Shown: positions 8,227 through 15,982 of the stretch, piece by piece
How positions within the stretch are numbered: position 1 is the first letter of the stretch
Layout: each line of letters starts with the position of its first letter
Notes under the pieces: generated by a model
Told to the model about the DNA's origin: nothing
Database searches by the model: none
What the model saw: the letters and a program-made list of their open reading frames with translations, nothing else
Position numbers and translations under genes: made by a program
IMG/VR virus record: IMGVR_UViG_3300009551_000007
Span: 17,753 to 81,752 of that record
DNA: 64,000 nucleotides
Reading direction: 5' to 3' (one strand)
Origin: a virus

Positions 8227-8946
8227 TCACTTCTTTTGTGGCGCGAAGTCCCACTTGGCGTCTTCCAGCGGTGCCTCGTTAATCACTGGCGTCGGGTACG
8301 TTCCGGCGGCACCGAAGAAGTTGTTGGTCGGCGCGGTGAACGGGTTGAGCACGGTAGTCGGCTGGTTCGGGTTGCCGGTAGCGGTCGGCATCAGCGAGAG
8401 CATCATCTGAAGTTCTTCAATCGGCTTCGCCGTGAGGAACTGAACCGCCTTGTCGCGCTGCTCGCCCGCAGCCATATTGGCGACGAGCTGGCCGATAACT
8501 TGGTTCTTCTCGTTCTGGTGGACCTGGACCGCCGAGTTCCACACCGGGCGGAGCGCTTCGGGCATCTGCTGCAGCCACTGGTCGGGCGACAGCGTCCCTG
8601 TCGGCGCGGGCGTCTGGGCCGGGGCGGGTTGAGTTTGAGTGTTATTGGTGGGCACGGCTACCGGTTGGGTCGGGGTAGGAATTTTGGGCGTGGTCTTCCA
8701 GGTGTTCGTAGTTCGGTCGTAGGTGTGTTGGTTGCCGTAGCCGTCGACGAAGCTCGTCATGCCGGCGTTGGCGGCGATCTGGCGGCGTGCGAAGTCCATT
8801 GCCCTCAGGTCGTTGTCGGTGAGCTTTTCGAGTTCGGTCTGGGTGCGGCCCTTCCACGGCGCGTCGTCGGGGACGACGTTGCAACCGCAGTTGGTTACGA
8901 GTTGGTTGACCATCGCCGCACGTTGTTCGGCGGTAAGCGGAATCAT
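8227..8946 (-). CDS. nested scaffold protein (internal in-frame start)
   Basis: Within the protease/scaffold gene, ATG at 8944-8946 (MIPLTAEQRAAM) is preceded by CACAGGAGATACC. That is a better ribosome-binding site than the one at the long gene's own GTG. Translation from here gives 239 residues containing only the scaffold half. Independent scaffold made from an internal start is established for lambda (C/Nu3). I infer the same design here; it would supply scaffold in excess over protease. Confidence 0.6.
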   Translation of the reverse strand: MIPLTAEQRAAMVNQLVTNCGCNVVPDDAPWKGRTQTELEKLTDNDLRAMDFARRQIAANAGMTSFVDGYGNQHTYDRTTNTWKTTPKIPTPTQPVAVPTNNTQTQPAPAQTPAPTGTLSPDQWLQQMPEALRPVWNSAVQVHQNEKNQVIGQLVANMAAGEQRDKAVQFLTAKPIEELQMMLSLMPTATGNPNQPTTVLNPFTAPTNNFFGAAGTYPTPVINEAPLEDAKWDFAPQKK

Positions 8947-9810
8947 GGTATCTCCTGTGACGGACGGGACGGGGGACTGGTCGGTGTTCGTGGTGGGCTT
9001 GGTTCCGCACATCGCGCCGAACATGCCCATTTGACGCTTGGTGAGTTTATGACCGTTGACCATGCCGTCCTTCATGATCTTACATGCCTTGTCGGGGGTC
9101 ATGTCGAGCATGCCGGACGGGTGAGCCTTATTGAGCACCTCGACGAGACCGGCGAGTTCGGCGATGAAGCCGGGACCGCCCGACACTTCGACGTGAATGC
9201 CCTCGTTGAGCGTGACGCTCTCCAACGGCACCGGGTCGACGGGAGTGTTCAACGTCGGGAGGAGCTGGTTCACGAGGAACCCGCAGCCGTCCTTGATCGT
9301 GCACGCGCCCGGCGAGTCGAGGAGCACCGCCAAGTGATCGGCCTTGTAGTTCCGCGCCGTGGCGACGTAGGACCGGCCGTTATGGTTCGCGCCGGCCGGA
9401 GCTGGCTGGTTGGTAGTGAATAGTCCGGTCGACAGCCCGAACGGTTTCTTATTGCGGAGGTAGTCGATTATGCGTGGCTCGACTTGATTAGTGGCCTCGA
9501 CGTCGAACCATGCTTCGGCACGTAGCCGACCGTCGTAGGTGCTACGGTGGAGGCGGCCAATTACGTCGATGTCCGGGTCTCGCCCGGAGACGTGAAAGCC
9601 GTTACGGACGGGATGACCGACGGTAATGGGGACGTCATTCCACTGTGAGACGTCGCGCTTCACCTCGTCTTCGGGGTAGTACAGCGGGCCGTTCGAGCCG
9701 GGCAGTACGCCGGGCACAATGAGAGTGGCGTTGGCAACGAGGTACTCACGCCCGTTCCGCTTCACGGAAGTGACAGTGTGTATGCCGTTGAGAATCAGGA
9801 GGGATTCCAC
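8227..9810 (-). CDS. prohead protease fused to scaffold (DUF2213-type)
   Basis: 527 residues from a GTG. Residues about 1-190 match the DUF2213 prohead protease pattern: WNDVPITVGHP with the conserved Pro-Val-Thr-x-x-His-Pro-like motif, then a KADHLAVL segment with the catalytic-type His. The C-terminal half is Pro/Gln/Thr-rich and helical (WLQQMPEALRPVWNSAVQ), as in scaffolds. A strong internal ribosome-binding site at 8947-8957 starts a scaffold-only product (separate entry). Protease and scaffold in one frame recalls lambda C/Nu3. Confidence 0.8.
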   Translation of the reverse strand: MESLLILNGIHTVTSVKRNGREYLVANATLIVPGVLPGSNGPLYYPEDEVKRDVSQWNDVPITVGHPVRNGFHVSGRDPDIDVIGRLHRSTYDGRLRAEAWFDVEATNQVEPRIIDYLRNKKPFGLSTGLFTTNQPAPAGANHNGRSYVATARNYKADHLAVLLDSPGACTIKDGCGFLVNQLLPTLNTPVDPVPLESVTLNEGIHVEVSGGPGFIAELAGLVEVLNKAHPSGMLDMTPDKACKIMKDGMVNGHKLTKRQMGMFGAMCGTKPTTNTDQSPVPSVTGDTMIPLTAEQRAAMVNQLVTNCGCNVVPDDAPWKGRTQTELEKLTDNDLRAMDFARRQIAANAGMTSFVDGYGNQHTYDRTTNTWKTTPKIPTPTQPVAVPTNNTQTQPAPAQTPAPTGTLSPDQWLQQMPEALRPVWNSAVQVHQNEKNQVIGQLVANMAAGEQRDKAVQFLTAKPIEELQMMLSLMPTATGNPNQPTTVLNPFTAPTNNFFGAAGTYPTPVINEAPLEDAKWDFAPQKK

Positions 9811-9901
9811 GCCGGTAACTCGCAGTAGTTTGTTGCTATCCGCGAGTTACCTTAGTGGAGTGAAAGAGTTGACTTCTAGACGTGCGGGGAAACAAAGACG
9901 C

Positions 9902-10204
9902 TTAAGATTCGACCGCCTCCTTATGGGTCATAAGATTCACGACGTGCTGGTAGTGGAGCTTCCTATTTATCCGGGTCGACAAGAGTTCGTGGCCGATGGT
10001 CCGGAGCTTCTTCCTGATCTCGAACATGTGCTTAATCAGGTGACTATTGTCCGCCAGTTCGTCGATGCATTTCAGTAGCTCGGTCGACTCGTGGGGCCGG
10101 CCGTCCGACAGCACGCGAACGAGCTTGGCTTGCATCTTCGTGAGGGTAATTCCCCTCAGGAGGTCCGCGTCGGGGTGGTCATTAACTTGAGGCTTGTGCT
10201 TCAT
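9902..10204 (-). CDS. winged-helix DNA-binding protein
   Basis: 100 residues with an AGGAGAAGACT site. The sequence LTKMQAKLVRVLSDGRPHE, then TELLKCIDELADNSHLIKHMFEIRKKLRTIGHELL with a short basic wing, resembles the OmpR-type winged helix: alpha1, recognition helix with xxLRKKL, beta hairpin. There is no receiver domain. A regulator in a head gene cluster is unusual; it may control late genes. It contains one copy of the recurrent CTCCTGAGGGGAATTA motif in its coding sequence. Confidence 0.6.
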   Translation of the reverse strand: MKHKPQVNDHPDADLLRGITLTKMQAKLVRVLSDGRPHESTELLKCIDELADNSHLIKHMFEIRKKLRTIGHELLSTRINRKLHYQHVVNLMTHKEAVES

Positions 10205-10415
10205 AGTCTTCTCCTGTGGCGGTGATTTCGTAACTCACTTCCGTCTCGTCGGGCGCCAGTATCGGGTCGCCAGTAAGCATGGCTTCAATCCACGCATTGG
10301 CCTCGCCCTCGGTGTCCGCTTGCGGTGCGCCCATGTCGGCGAGTGCGAGCTTCCCGCCGGCCTTCTGTTGGGCGGTGAACAGGTCGTCGGTCGGGAGGAT
10401 GTTCGGGGTAGCCAT
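10182..10415 (-). CDS. small acidic protein, unknown
   Basis: 77 residues starting MATPNILPTDDL behind a strong CAGGAGACTATACC site that lies inside the recurrent motif at 10423-10440. It is acidic, with no recognised domain. Its 3' end overlaps the start of the winged-helix gene, suggesting coupled translation. Confidence 0.6.
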   Translation of the reverse strand: MATPNILPTDDLFTAQQKAGGKLALADMGAPQADTEGEANAWIEAMLTGDPILAPDETEVSYEITATGEDYEAQASS

Positions 10416-10422
10416 GGTATAG

Positions 10423-10440
10423 TCTCCTGAGGGGAACTAG
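10423..10440 (+). repeat. copy of recurrent TCTCTGGGAGAAACTAG-like motif
   Basis: The plus strand reads TCTCCTGAGGGGAACTAG. In the mRNA sense of the minus-strand gene ending at 10415 this supplies the ribosome-binding site (CAGGAGA). It is nearly identical to the copy at 22491-22508. Confidence 0.6.
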
Positions 10441-10442
10441 TA

Positions 10443-13400
10443 TCACTTGAGTTCGATGCCTGTTTTGGGGGACAGGCCGCCCGTGAGTTGGTTCATATGT
10501 ATGTGGAGCTTGTCGCCGACCTTTTCCACCTTAGTGACTTGGTACTGGGCGTTATGGTTGATCAATAGCTCCGTCTCGGTGGGAAAGTGCGAGTACGGGC
10601 GGACGTCGAGACCGTGTATGGCTTGGATCACGAACTGGACGTTGCCGTTGAATGCTTTATCAGTGGACGTCGAGGTGAACCCCGGCATCGTCGCGGCGGT
10701 CTTACCGTCTATCGACGCTTGTGCTGCACTTTGGAGTCGCTTCAGCGTCGCCTCGTCCACGCTAATGCCCCGCTTCACCTGAATTGGGGGCGGGCCGAAC
10801 GGCTTGGCTGCAGCGAACTGCTTCTGTAAGTCGTTGTACATGTCCGGACCGTTCTTATTCGGCTTACTCCCCGCACCACCGAACTTGCCTTTAGGCGGCT
10901 TGTCGGTGTTCCGGAGCGACTCGTTCATTGGCCCGTCGTAGCCCCAGGTGTAATTATTGATATGGGAGGCGGTCCGTTCGTCGGCCACGGGCGGTCGCGT
11001 ATGGTCCGGTAACTTCGAGTTCGGCTCACCCGTCACCGCGTCGTCTTTCGCGTGTACCGCTTTGATGTGGGGGTTTTGTGCCTCGAACGCCAATGTTGAC
11101 TTCGTGTCGTACTGGCCGGCGTTCGGGTCGAGCACGTGAGCGGTCGGCGAATTGTGAATTGTCGGTAGTTCCGAGGGCGATTTACTCCCGTGTATGACTT
11201 GGTTGTCATGGGTCTTAGCGTGGTTACTGTTGCCGTTCGCTTTAATATTGATGCGTGACGCCGCTTGCAGCCTGCCGGTTACGTGACTGAGATCATTGGC
11301 CAGATTTAAGTTGGCACCGAAATACGCCGCCACGCTCTTGATTTGGTCGGGGCTCAGGTTCGTTAGGTGCTTGGCTATGTCGTCGGTCTTGCTATTGCCT
11401 ACCGGCATGCTATGGAAATCTGCCTCTATCGCGTGAATGGCTTTCTTAGCTTCAGGGGTAACGTGGGCAAGTTTAGCAGCGTCACCGAGGACGTGATGAC
11501 CGTGCTCGTTCTTGGGGGCGGACTGCGTCGTGGCCGTCGAACCCGGCGGGAACGGGAGGTCATGTAGGTTCGGCTTGGGCATCGTCGCCGCCGTCTGACC
11601 GACCGGGCTATTGTGTTCGGTCGCGGTCGGCGGGAGCGGCGGCGCGGCCTTCTTCACCGACGTGACGACCGCACTGTGGCCCGCTACGGCCGCAATCGCT
11701 TCCGGCGTGATGTCTTTCTTCGTGACGTACTTGCCGGTGATCTTCGTGCCCGCTGGGAGTACCTTACCCAGCTTCTCCAGCTGCTTCGCGTTCTCCTTAC
11801 CCACTGGGATTGTCGGGGCTTTGAACTTGCCGTCCTGAATGCCGTTCGGGTTCAGCAGGGCGATTTTATGGAGGTCCAGTTCGGTGAACGCAGCACCACT
11901 GGCCTTGAGGTGAGCAACTAGACCGGACGCCGAGCTCAAGTCATGCGTGCCGCCCGAATGGGACGGGGACGTAACCGGGGGCGAATGGACCGGTGGGGTA
12001 GGCGTCGGCGGCGGCGACACGGGCGGATGACTAACGGCGGGCGGTCCGGACGGCGGATGAGCGGTCGGCGCGTGAGACGGTGACCCGTGGACGGGGTTCG
12101 GTAGAGGTAGCCCGGCGTGAATCGTCGCAGTGCCCGACTCGCCCTTGAAAGTGATATGGACGAACCCGGCTTGGGTATGGGACACGGACGCGACCTCTTT
12201 CACTTTACCCGATGCACCCGTGTACTTGTCCCCCGGCTTCAGTTCGCCGTAGGTCTTCGGGTCATGATGAGCGAAGGTGCAACCCGGCCCACTGAACTGG
12301 TTGCAGCCCTTTGGGTTATTGTTGATAATGAAAGCGTCGATGGTGCCGAGTGCCGCACTGAGGAGGTTATTGATTGGCACGTTAGACGGCTGTTCGGGCG
12401 CGAAGGTGTTTAGGCCGGTGACGAACTTGCGGTCACCGTTAGCATTGTCTTGGGTCGGCATGAAGTCGCGTAACATGAGGTCGATTCCCTCCACTGGGCA
12501 GGTACATTGTTCGTGGGCTTGGTTGACGAGCGGCCCGTCGGGGCGGGCGACGGCCACCGGCGTGTTCACAAAGAATTCGTCGCCGCCGGCCTTGTCGGAC
12601 TTTATGAACGCGCTGACGATCTTACCTTTCGTGTCCTTGGTCCCTTTACCCGTCTGACCCAGATTCGGCACCCAGGCACAACGACAGCGCGGGTGACGGG
12701 GAATCTTGCCGCGTGCTTCGGCCACCGTTAGAACGACGCCGCCTAACGGGGCACACAGAGGGCATACGCGACCGTCGTGAGCCGTCGTCCATTCGACTGC
12801 GACGCCGACCGTCTCGATGCCCATGCGGTCGAAAGCGTCCAACTGACCCTCGGCATGTGCCCGGATGATCTCGGTGCGGGCGATCACGACGGCGCGGGTC
12901 TTCGTTAGTCCGATCTGCTTCACCATCTGGCGTGCGATTTCGTCGGGCGAACTGCCGGCAGTCAACCCGTCGGCGAGGACGCGCGCCAGATCGGTCGACA
13001 TCTGTTCGTTAATCCCGTCGAGGTGAGTGAACGTCCGCGTGACGAGGAAATTCACCTTTTCGACGGGCGTCTTTAGACCGAACGACTGTTTCAAGAACTC
13101 GTCCTTGGCCTGGTCGATTTCCTTACCTTGGGCCTTGTCCGCGGCACGGACGTCGCCGAACGCTTTACCGACGCCCTTCAGGTACGCTTGCTTCACGTAA
13201 TCGAGCCAAGACGCCTTCTCGGTCGGGCCACTCACGAGCGTCTTAATCTTGGTTTTCACCCAGTCGAGGAACCCACTCACCTTGTCGGCGAGCGACGAGA
13301 ACTGCCATGCGTTCGTTGTGAACGGGTTCGGTGCCGGCTTCAGGCCGAATGCGTCGGCTGAAACGACGAGTTGCTTGATCTCGGCGGCTAGGAGGTTGTA

Positions 13401-13544
13401 CCGCTTACCGGCGAACGCCACAAGCGCGTTCCGGAGCGAGATAGTGCGGGTCGGGTCGAGGTTGGCTGCCGTCGCCGAAGTGATCGCGAGCTTAGCGGGC
13501 GGTAAACGTGACGCGCCCCGCATAAGACGTTTACGCATACTCAC
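10443..13544 (-). CDS. MuF-like minor head protein with C-terminal ADP-ribosyltransferase domain
   Basis: 1033 residues; the GTG start overlaps the portal stop (GTGA) behind GGGAGG. Residues about 130-300 contain the MuF-type region (ARTEIIRAHAEGQLDAF, HDGRVCPLCAPLGG, HPRCRCAWVPN) that places it inside the head next to the portal. A Pro/Ser/His-rich linker and small repeated domains follow. The last about 170 residues look like an R-S-E ADP-ribosyltransferase: VKRGIS (Arg), GFTSTSTD (STS) and PTETELL (ExE). MuF proteins with C-terminal toxins are a known polymorphic toxin class delivered with phage DNA. Confidence 0.8.
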   Translation of the reverse strand: MSMRKRLMRGASRLPPAKLAITSATAANLDPTRTISLRNALVAFAGKRYNLLAAEIKQLVVSADAFGLKPAPNPFTTNAWQFSSLADKVSGFLDWVKTKIKTLVSGPTEKASWLDYVKQAYLKGVGKAFGDVRAADKAQGKEIDQAKDEFLKQSFGLKTPVEKVNFLVTRTFTHLDGINEQMSTDLARVLADGLTAGSSPDEIARQMVKQIGLTKTRAVVIARTEIIRAHAEGQLDAFDRMGIETVGVAVEWTTAHDGRVCPLCAPLGGVVLTVAEARGKIPRHPRCRCAWVPNLGQTGKGTKDTKGKIVSAFIKSDKAGGDEFFVNTPVAVARPDGPLVNQAHEQCTCPVEGIDLMLRDFMPTQDNANGDRKFVTGLNTFAPEQPSNVPINNLLSAALGTIDAFIINNNPKGCNQFSGPGCTFAHHDPKTYGELKPGDKYTGASGKVKEVASVSHTQAGFVHITFKGESGTATIHAGLPLPNPVHGSPSHAPTAHPPSGPPAVSHPPVSPPPTPTPPVHSPPVTSPSHSGGTHDLSSASGLVAHLKASGAAFTELDLHKIALLNPNGIQDGKFKAPTIPVGKENAKQLEKLGKVLPAGTKITGKYVTKKDITPEAIAAVAGHSAVVTSVKKAAPPLPPTATEHNSPVGQTAATMPKPNLHDLPFPPGSTATTQSAPKNEHGHHVLGDAAKLAHVTPEAKKAIHAIEADFHSMPVGNSKTDDIAKHLTNLSPDQIKSVAAYFGANLNLANDLSHVTGRLQAASRINIKANGNSNHAKTHDNQVIHGSKSPSELPTIHNSPTAHVLDPNAGQYDTKSTLAFEAQNPHIKAVHAKDDAVTGEPNSKLPDHTRPPVADERTASHINNYTWGYDGPMNESLRNTDKPPKGKFGGAGSKPNKNGPDMYNDLQKQFAAAKPFGPPPIQVKRGISVDEATLKRLQSAAQASIDGKTAATMPGFTSTSTDKAFNGNVQFVIQAIHGLDVRPYSHFPTETELLINHNAQYQVTKVEKVGDKLHIHMNQLTGGLSPKTGIELK

Positions 13545-14536
13545 TTACCTCCCAACTGGCCGGAAGCTGCGGCGTCGGACGCGGCCGCGCTTCCCTGGGA
13601 AGAACCTACCGACCCTTGTTGTGATGGGTTGGGTTGGGAGGCGTCGGGGCCGATGGGGTTGCCGTTGGCGTCCACTTGTTGGGATACCACCGCTTGTGCT
13701 TGTTCTTCGGCCTGGGCCTGGGCGTTCGCCTTGTCCGCGTTGTCGACGATGGACTTCGCCTCCTCCATGTCGAACTGTTGCACGAGCGTCCAGTAGTCGA
13801 GCGGCGTGATGTATTGCTGCAAGCCGCCGGTCGAGTACGCGGTCAGGCCTTGGGTTATCGTGAGTGCTGCCTGTGCCTTCTCTTGGTCGCTCTTGCTCGT
13901 GAGGTCGGGCCATTCGACCTTGTAACCGTCGGCCGGTTCCGAGAGGACGCCCAGGTAGATCAGGCGGTCCACGAACGGGATGACGATGCGGGGAGTGATG
14001 TAGTTGTCTTGTCGCTCACTCAGCCGGTCGTTCCATGCCTTGTCGTCTTGGTTCGAGGCGAGTTCGCCGCGCTCCGAACCTTTGAAGATGCGGACGGGCA
14101 TGCCCATCTTGATACAAATGGTCTCGATCATCTTGTCGATCTGCGGGGACGGGTCAACCACCTGGGTCGGGAGCGAGGTGGCGTCCATGTTCTGGAGCGC
14201 GATCCATCGCTGGAGGTCGTTCTCGTACTTCCACATCATCTGACGGACTGCGGCCTTGTCGACGGGGATTTCTGCCGCCTGGGATTGCGTTTTCAGCGCG
14301 ATGCCGGCGAACGCGCCCTTCCAGTACATCTCAGGGCTGGAGAGGAGCAGCTTCATCAGGCCTTCGAGCGGGTACCACACTGGCCTCTGGCGTGGGACGG
14401 CGAGGAAGTCTATCGACGACGGCTGGTGATGAATATCGGCGACGTGGATGACGCGCGTCCAGTGGATCTCGGACGTAGAGTTGGGCGGGAGGACGCCGGA
14501 CGTCGACTCGAACCTGTCCTCTAGCGTCGCCGGCAC
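13541..14536 (-). CDS. portal protein, C-terminal part (frameshifted)
   Basis: 331 residues in the frame one base ahead of the upstream ORF. It begins with a possible GTG (VPATLEDRF) three bases after AGGTGA. EIHWTRVIHVAD is the conserved strand of DUF1073-type portal proteins. PVRIFKGSERGELASNQDDKAWNDRLSERQDNYI is the conserved stem/wing part with the S-x-E-R-G-E-L-A-S motif. The C-terminus is Gln/Ser-rich. Together with 14331-15209 it makes one portal of about 550 residues. Confidence 0.8.
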   Translation of the reverse strand: MPATLEDRFESTSGVLPPNSTSEIHWTRVIHVADIHHQPSSIDFLAVPRQRPVWYPLEGLMKLLLSSPEMYWKGAFAGIALKTQSQAAEIPVDKAAVRQMMWKYENDLQRWIALQNMDATSLPTQVVDPSPQIDKMIETICIKMGMPVRIFKGSERGELASNQDDKAWNDRLSERQDNYITPRIVIPFVDRLIYLGVLSEPADGYKVEWPDLTSKSDQEKAQAALTITQGLTAYSTGGLQQYITPLDYWTLVQQFDMEEAKSIVDNADKANAQAQAEEQAQAVVSQQVDANGNPIGPDASQPNPSQQGSVGSSQGSAAASDAAASGQLGGK

Positions 14537-15209
14537 TCGTCACCTGGTACGACAGTGGCCGCCCGTACCGGGGCGACGTCGGGTCAGTGTCGTACTTACT
14601 AATCTTGCATTCGTAGTCGGAGTACACCTGTAGGAAGTTGAGTTTCTGCCCCTTCCTAGGCTTGGCGGGCTGGAGGAGGTCGGCGGCACCGTCGGCGAGA
14701 CCGAGGAGGACCAGACCAAACTGACCGATGCCGCTCATAATGTCGGCGCGGGTTAATGGTTCCCATATGGCCGTGGCGTCGTCGTCATTGTAGTGCGACG
14801 GGATGCCGTTGGAGAGGAGCTGTTTCGATAGTGCCTTCCAGTCCTTCTCGAACGGCGTCGTCGCCTTGCCCGATTCCTTCTCGTACACGCACGGACACAC
14901 CTGCCATGACTCCTTCGGCAGTACCTCGACGACCCGCCCGCCGACCGGGTTGTACTGGAACATCTCCATGTACTTTTGCGGCGTCACGGTATGCGGTTCG
15001 TCGACACGACACGCCGAGTACAGGTTCCGCGACTTGTCGGACAGCGCGTTAATCAGCCAGTCCTGGCGTGACTGAATATTGACGACGAGGTGCCGTAACT
15101 GGGCGTCGTTCATGCTCTCGAAATTGGGCGCGAACCGGGGCGAGTAGTCGGCCGGCATTTCCGGGTACGCACTACCGGTCGCGTTAGCCGTGCCGTTTCC
15201 TTCGGACAT
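14331..15209 (-). CDS. portal protein, N-terminal part (frameshifted)
   Basis: 292 residues, of which the first about 222 are portal. WLINALSDKSRNLYSACRVDEPHTVTP and YNPVGGRVVEVLPKESWQ match the DUF1073 portal N-terminus, and FGLVLLGLADGAADLLQPA is typical. After YQVTSAG (about 14535-14550) the frame becomes Arg/Pro-rich shadow sequence, while the portal pattern continues in the frame of 13541-14536. A +1 shift or one-base indel is needed. No obvious slippery sequence is visible, so a sequencing error, mutation or split portal are all possible. Confidence 0.8.
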   Translation of the reverse strand: MSEGNGTANATGSAYPEMPADYSPRFAPNFESMNDAQLRHLVVNIQSRQDWLINALSDKSRNLYSACRVDEPHTVTPQKYMEMFQYNPVGGRVVEVLPKESWQVCPCVYEKESGKATTPFEKDWKALSKQLLSNGIPSHYNDDDATAIWEPLTRADIMSGIGQFGLVLLGLADGAADLLQPAKPRKGQKLNFLQVYSDYECKISKYDTDPTSPRYGRPLSYQVTSAGDARGQVRVDVRRPPAQLYVRDPLDARHPRRRYSSPAVVDRLPRRPTPEASVVPARRPDEAAPLQP

Positions 15210-15281
15210 GTCTACCTTTCGCTTAGGGGAGATCGTGCCGCTACGAACGAACGGCGTGCCAGAAACCGGGTTTAACCTTGA

Positions 15282-15641
15282 TCACATCGGCTTCGGGTTT
15301 AACCCGGCCGCGCCCCGTTTCGCGGCGTCTTCGACCGACTGCCATACCGCGACGTCTTCGGCGTAGTACGCCTCGAACATGGCACGGACCGCTTCGATGG
15401 CGGCCTGCTCGCTCGTACCCGGTTCGACGTCGTGCTGGAATAGGGGGTAGTATTTTCCACCCACGACCATCTTGTCTACGTGCCCGTCGCGGACCCAAAT
15501 CACCTTCGACCGCCCGCCGTCCCACGGCACGAGGTACTCGTGGACCGTCATGCCCTTGTGAGTGAAGACACACCTCGGTAGCACCTTGCCGGCTATCAAT
15601 CGGTCGGCGATTGATTCGTCCGTCGTGTCGCCCTTCGCCAT
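15282..15641 (-). CDS. unknown protein between portal and reductase genes
   Basis: 119 residues from MAKGDTTDES; AAAAGGTGATATC precedes the ATG. The middle is beta-rich (KGMTVHEYLVPWDGGRSKVIWVRDGHVDKMVV) and the end helical (AAIEAVRAMFEAYYAEDVAVWQS). There is no motif I recognise. It is the first gene upstream of the portal. Confidence 0.6.
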   Translation of the reverse strand: MAKGDTTDESIADRLIAGKVLPRCVFTHKGMTVHEYLVPWDGGRSKVIWVRDGHVDKMVVGGKYYPLFQHDVEPGTSEQAAIEAVRAMFEAYYAEDVAVWQSVEDAAKRGAAGLNPKPM

Positions 15642-15712
15642 GATATCACCTTTTGAGTTGAGTGGGCGAACCCGTATCGTAGTACGGGCGGCTAGACCCA
15701 ACTAGGGTTGAA

Positions 15713-15958
15713 TTAAAACATCGGCTTCTTGTCGTCCTTGTACCGTTCGAGTTGCTTCTTCTCCTCAGATAGTTTCTTATTGGCCTCCTTGAGAGAGGCG
15801 ACGTCCGACAAGAGGCGGTCGCGCTGGAACGCGAGCCGCCGAAACACGTTGATTGCCTTCTCATTCAGCCGACCGTACCTGGCGGCTTCGAGGACCGCCG
15901 CGAGTTCGACGTCACTCGGCGGGTCTTCGAGGAACGTCATGTTGCTACCGTCGCTCAT
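15713..15958 (-). CDS. small coiled-coil protein
   Basis: 81 residues behind CAAGGAGCTAGA. The second half is a highly charged coiled coil (RLLSDVASLKEANK, LSEEKKQLERYKDDKK). The gene is in frame with the amber stop of the reductase gene upstream, nine codons away. Function unknown. Confidence 0.6.
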   Translation of the reverse strand: MSDGSNMTFLEDPPSDVELAAVLEAARYGRLNEKAINVFRRLAFQRDRLLSDVASLKEANKKLSEEKKQLERYKDDKKPMF

Positions 15959-15982
15959 TCTAGCTCCTTGGTTAGTCGTCAG

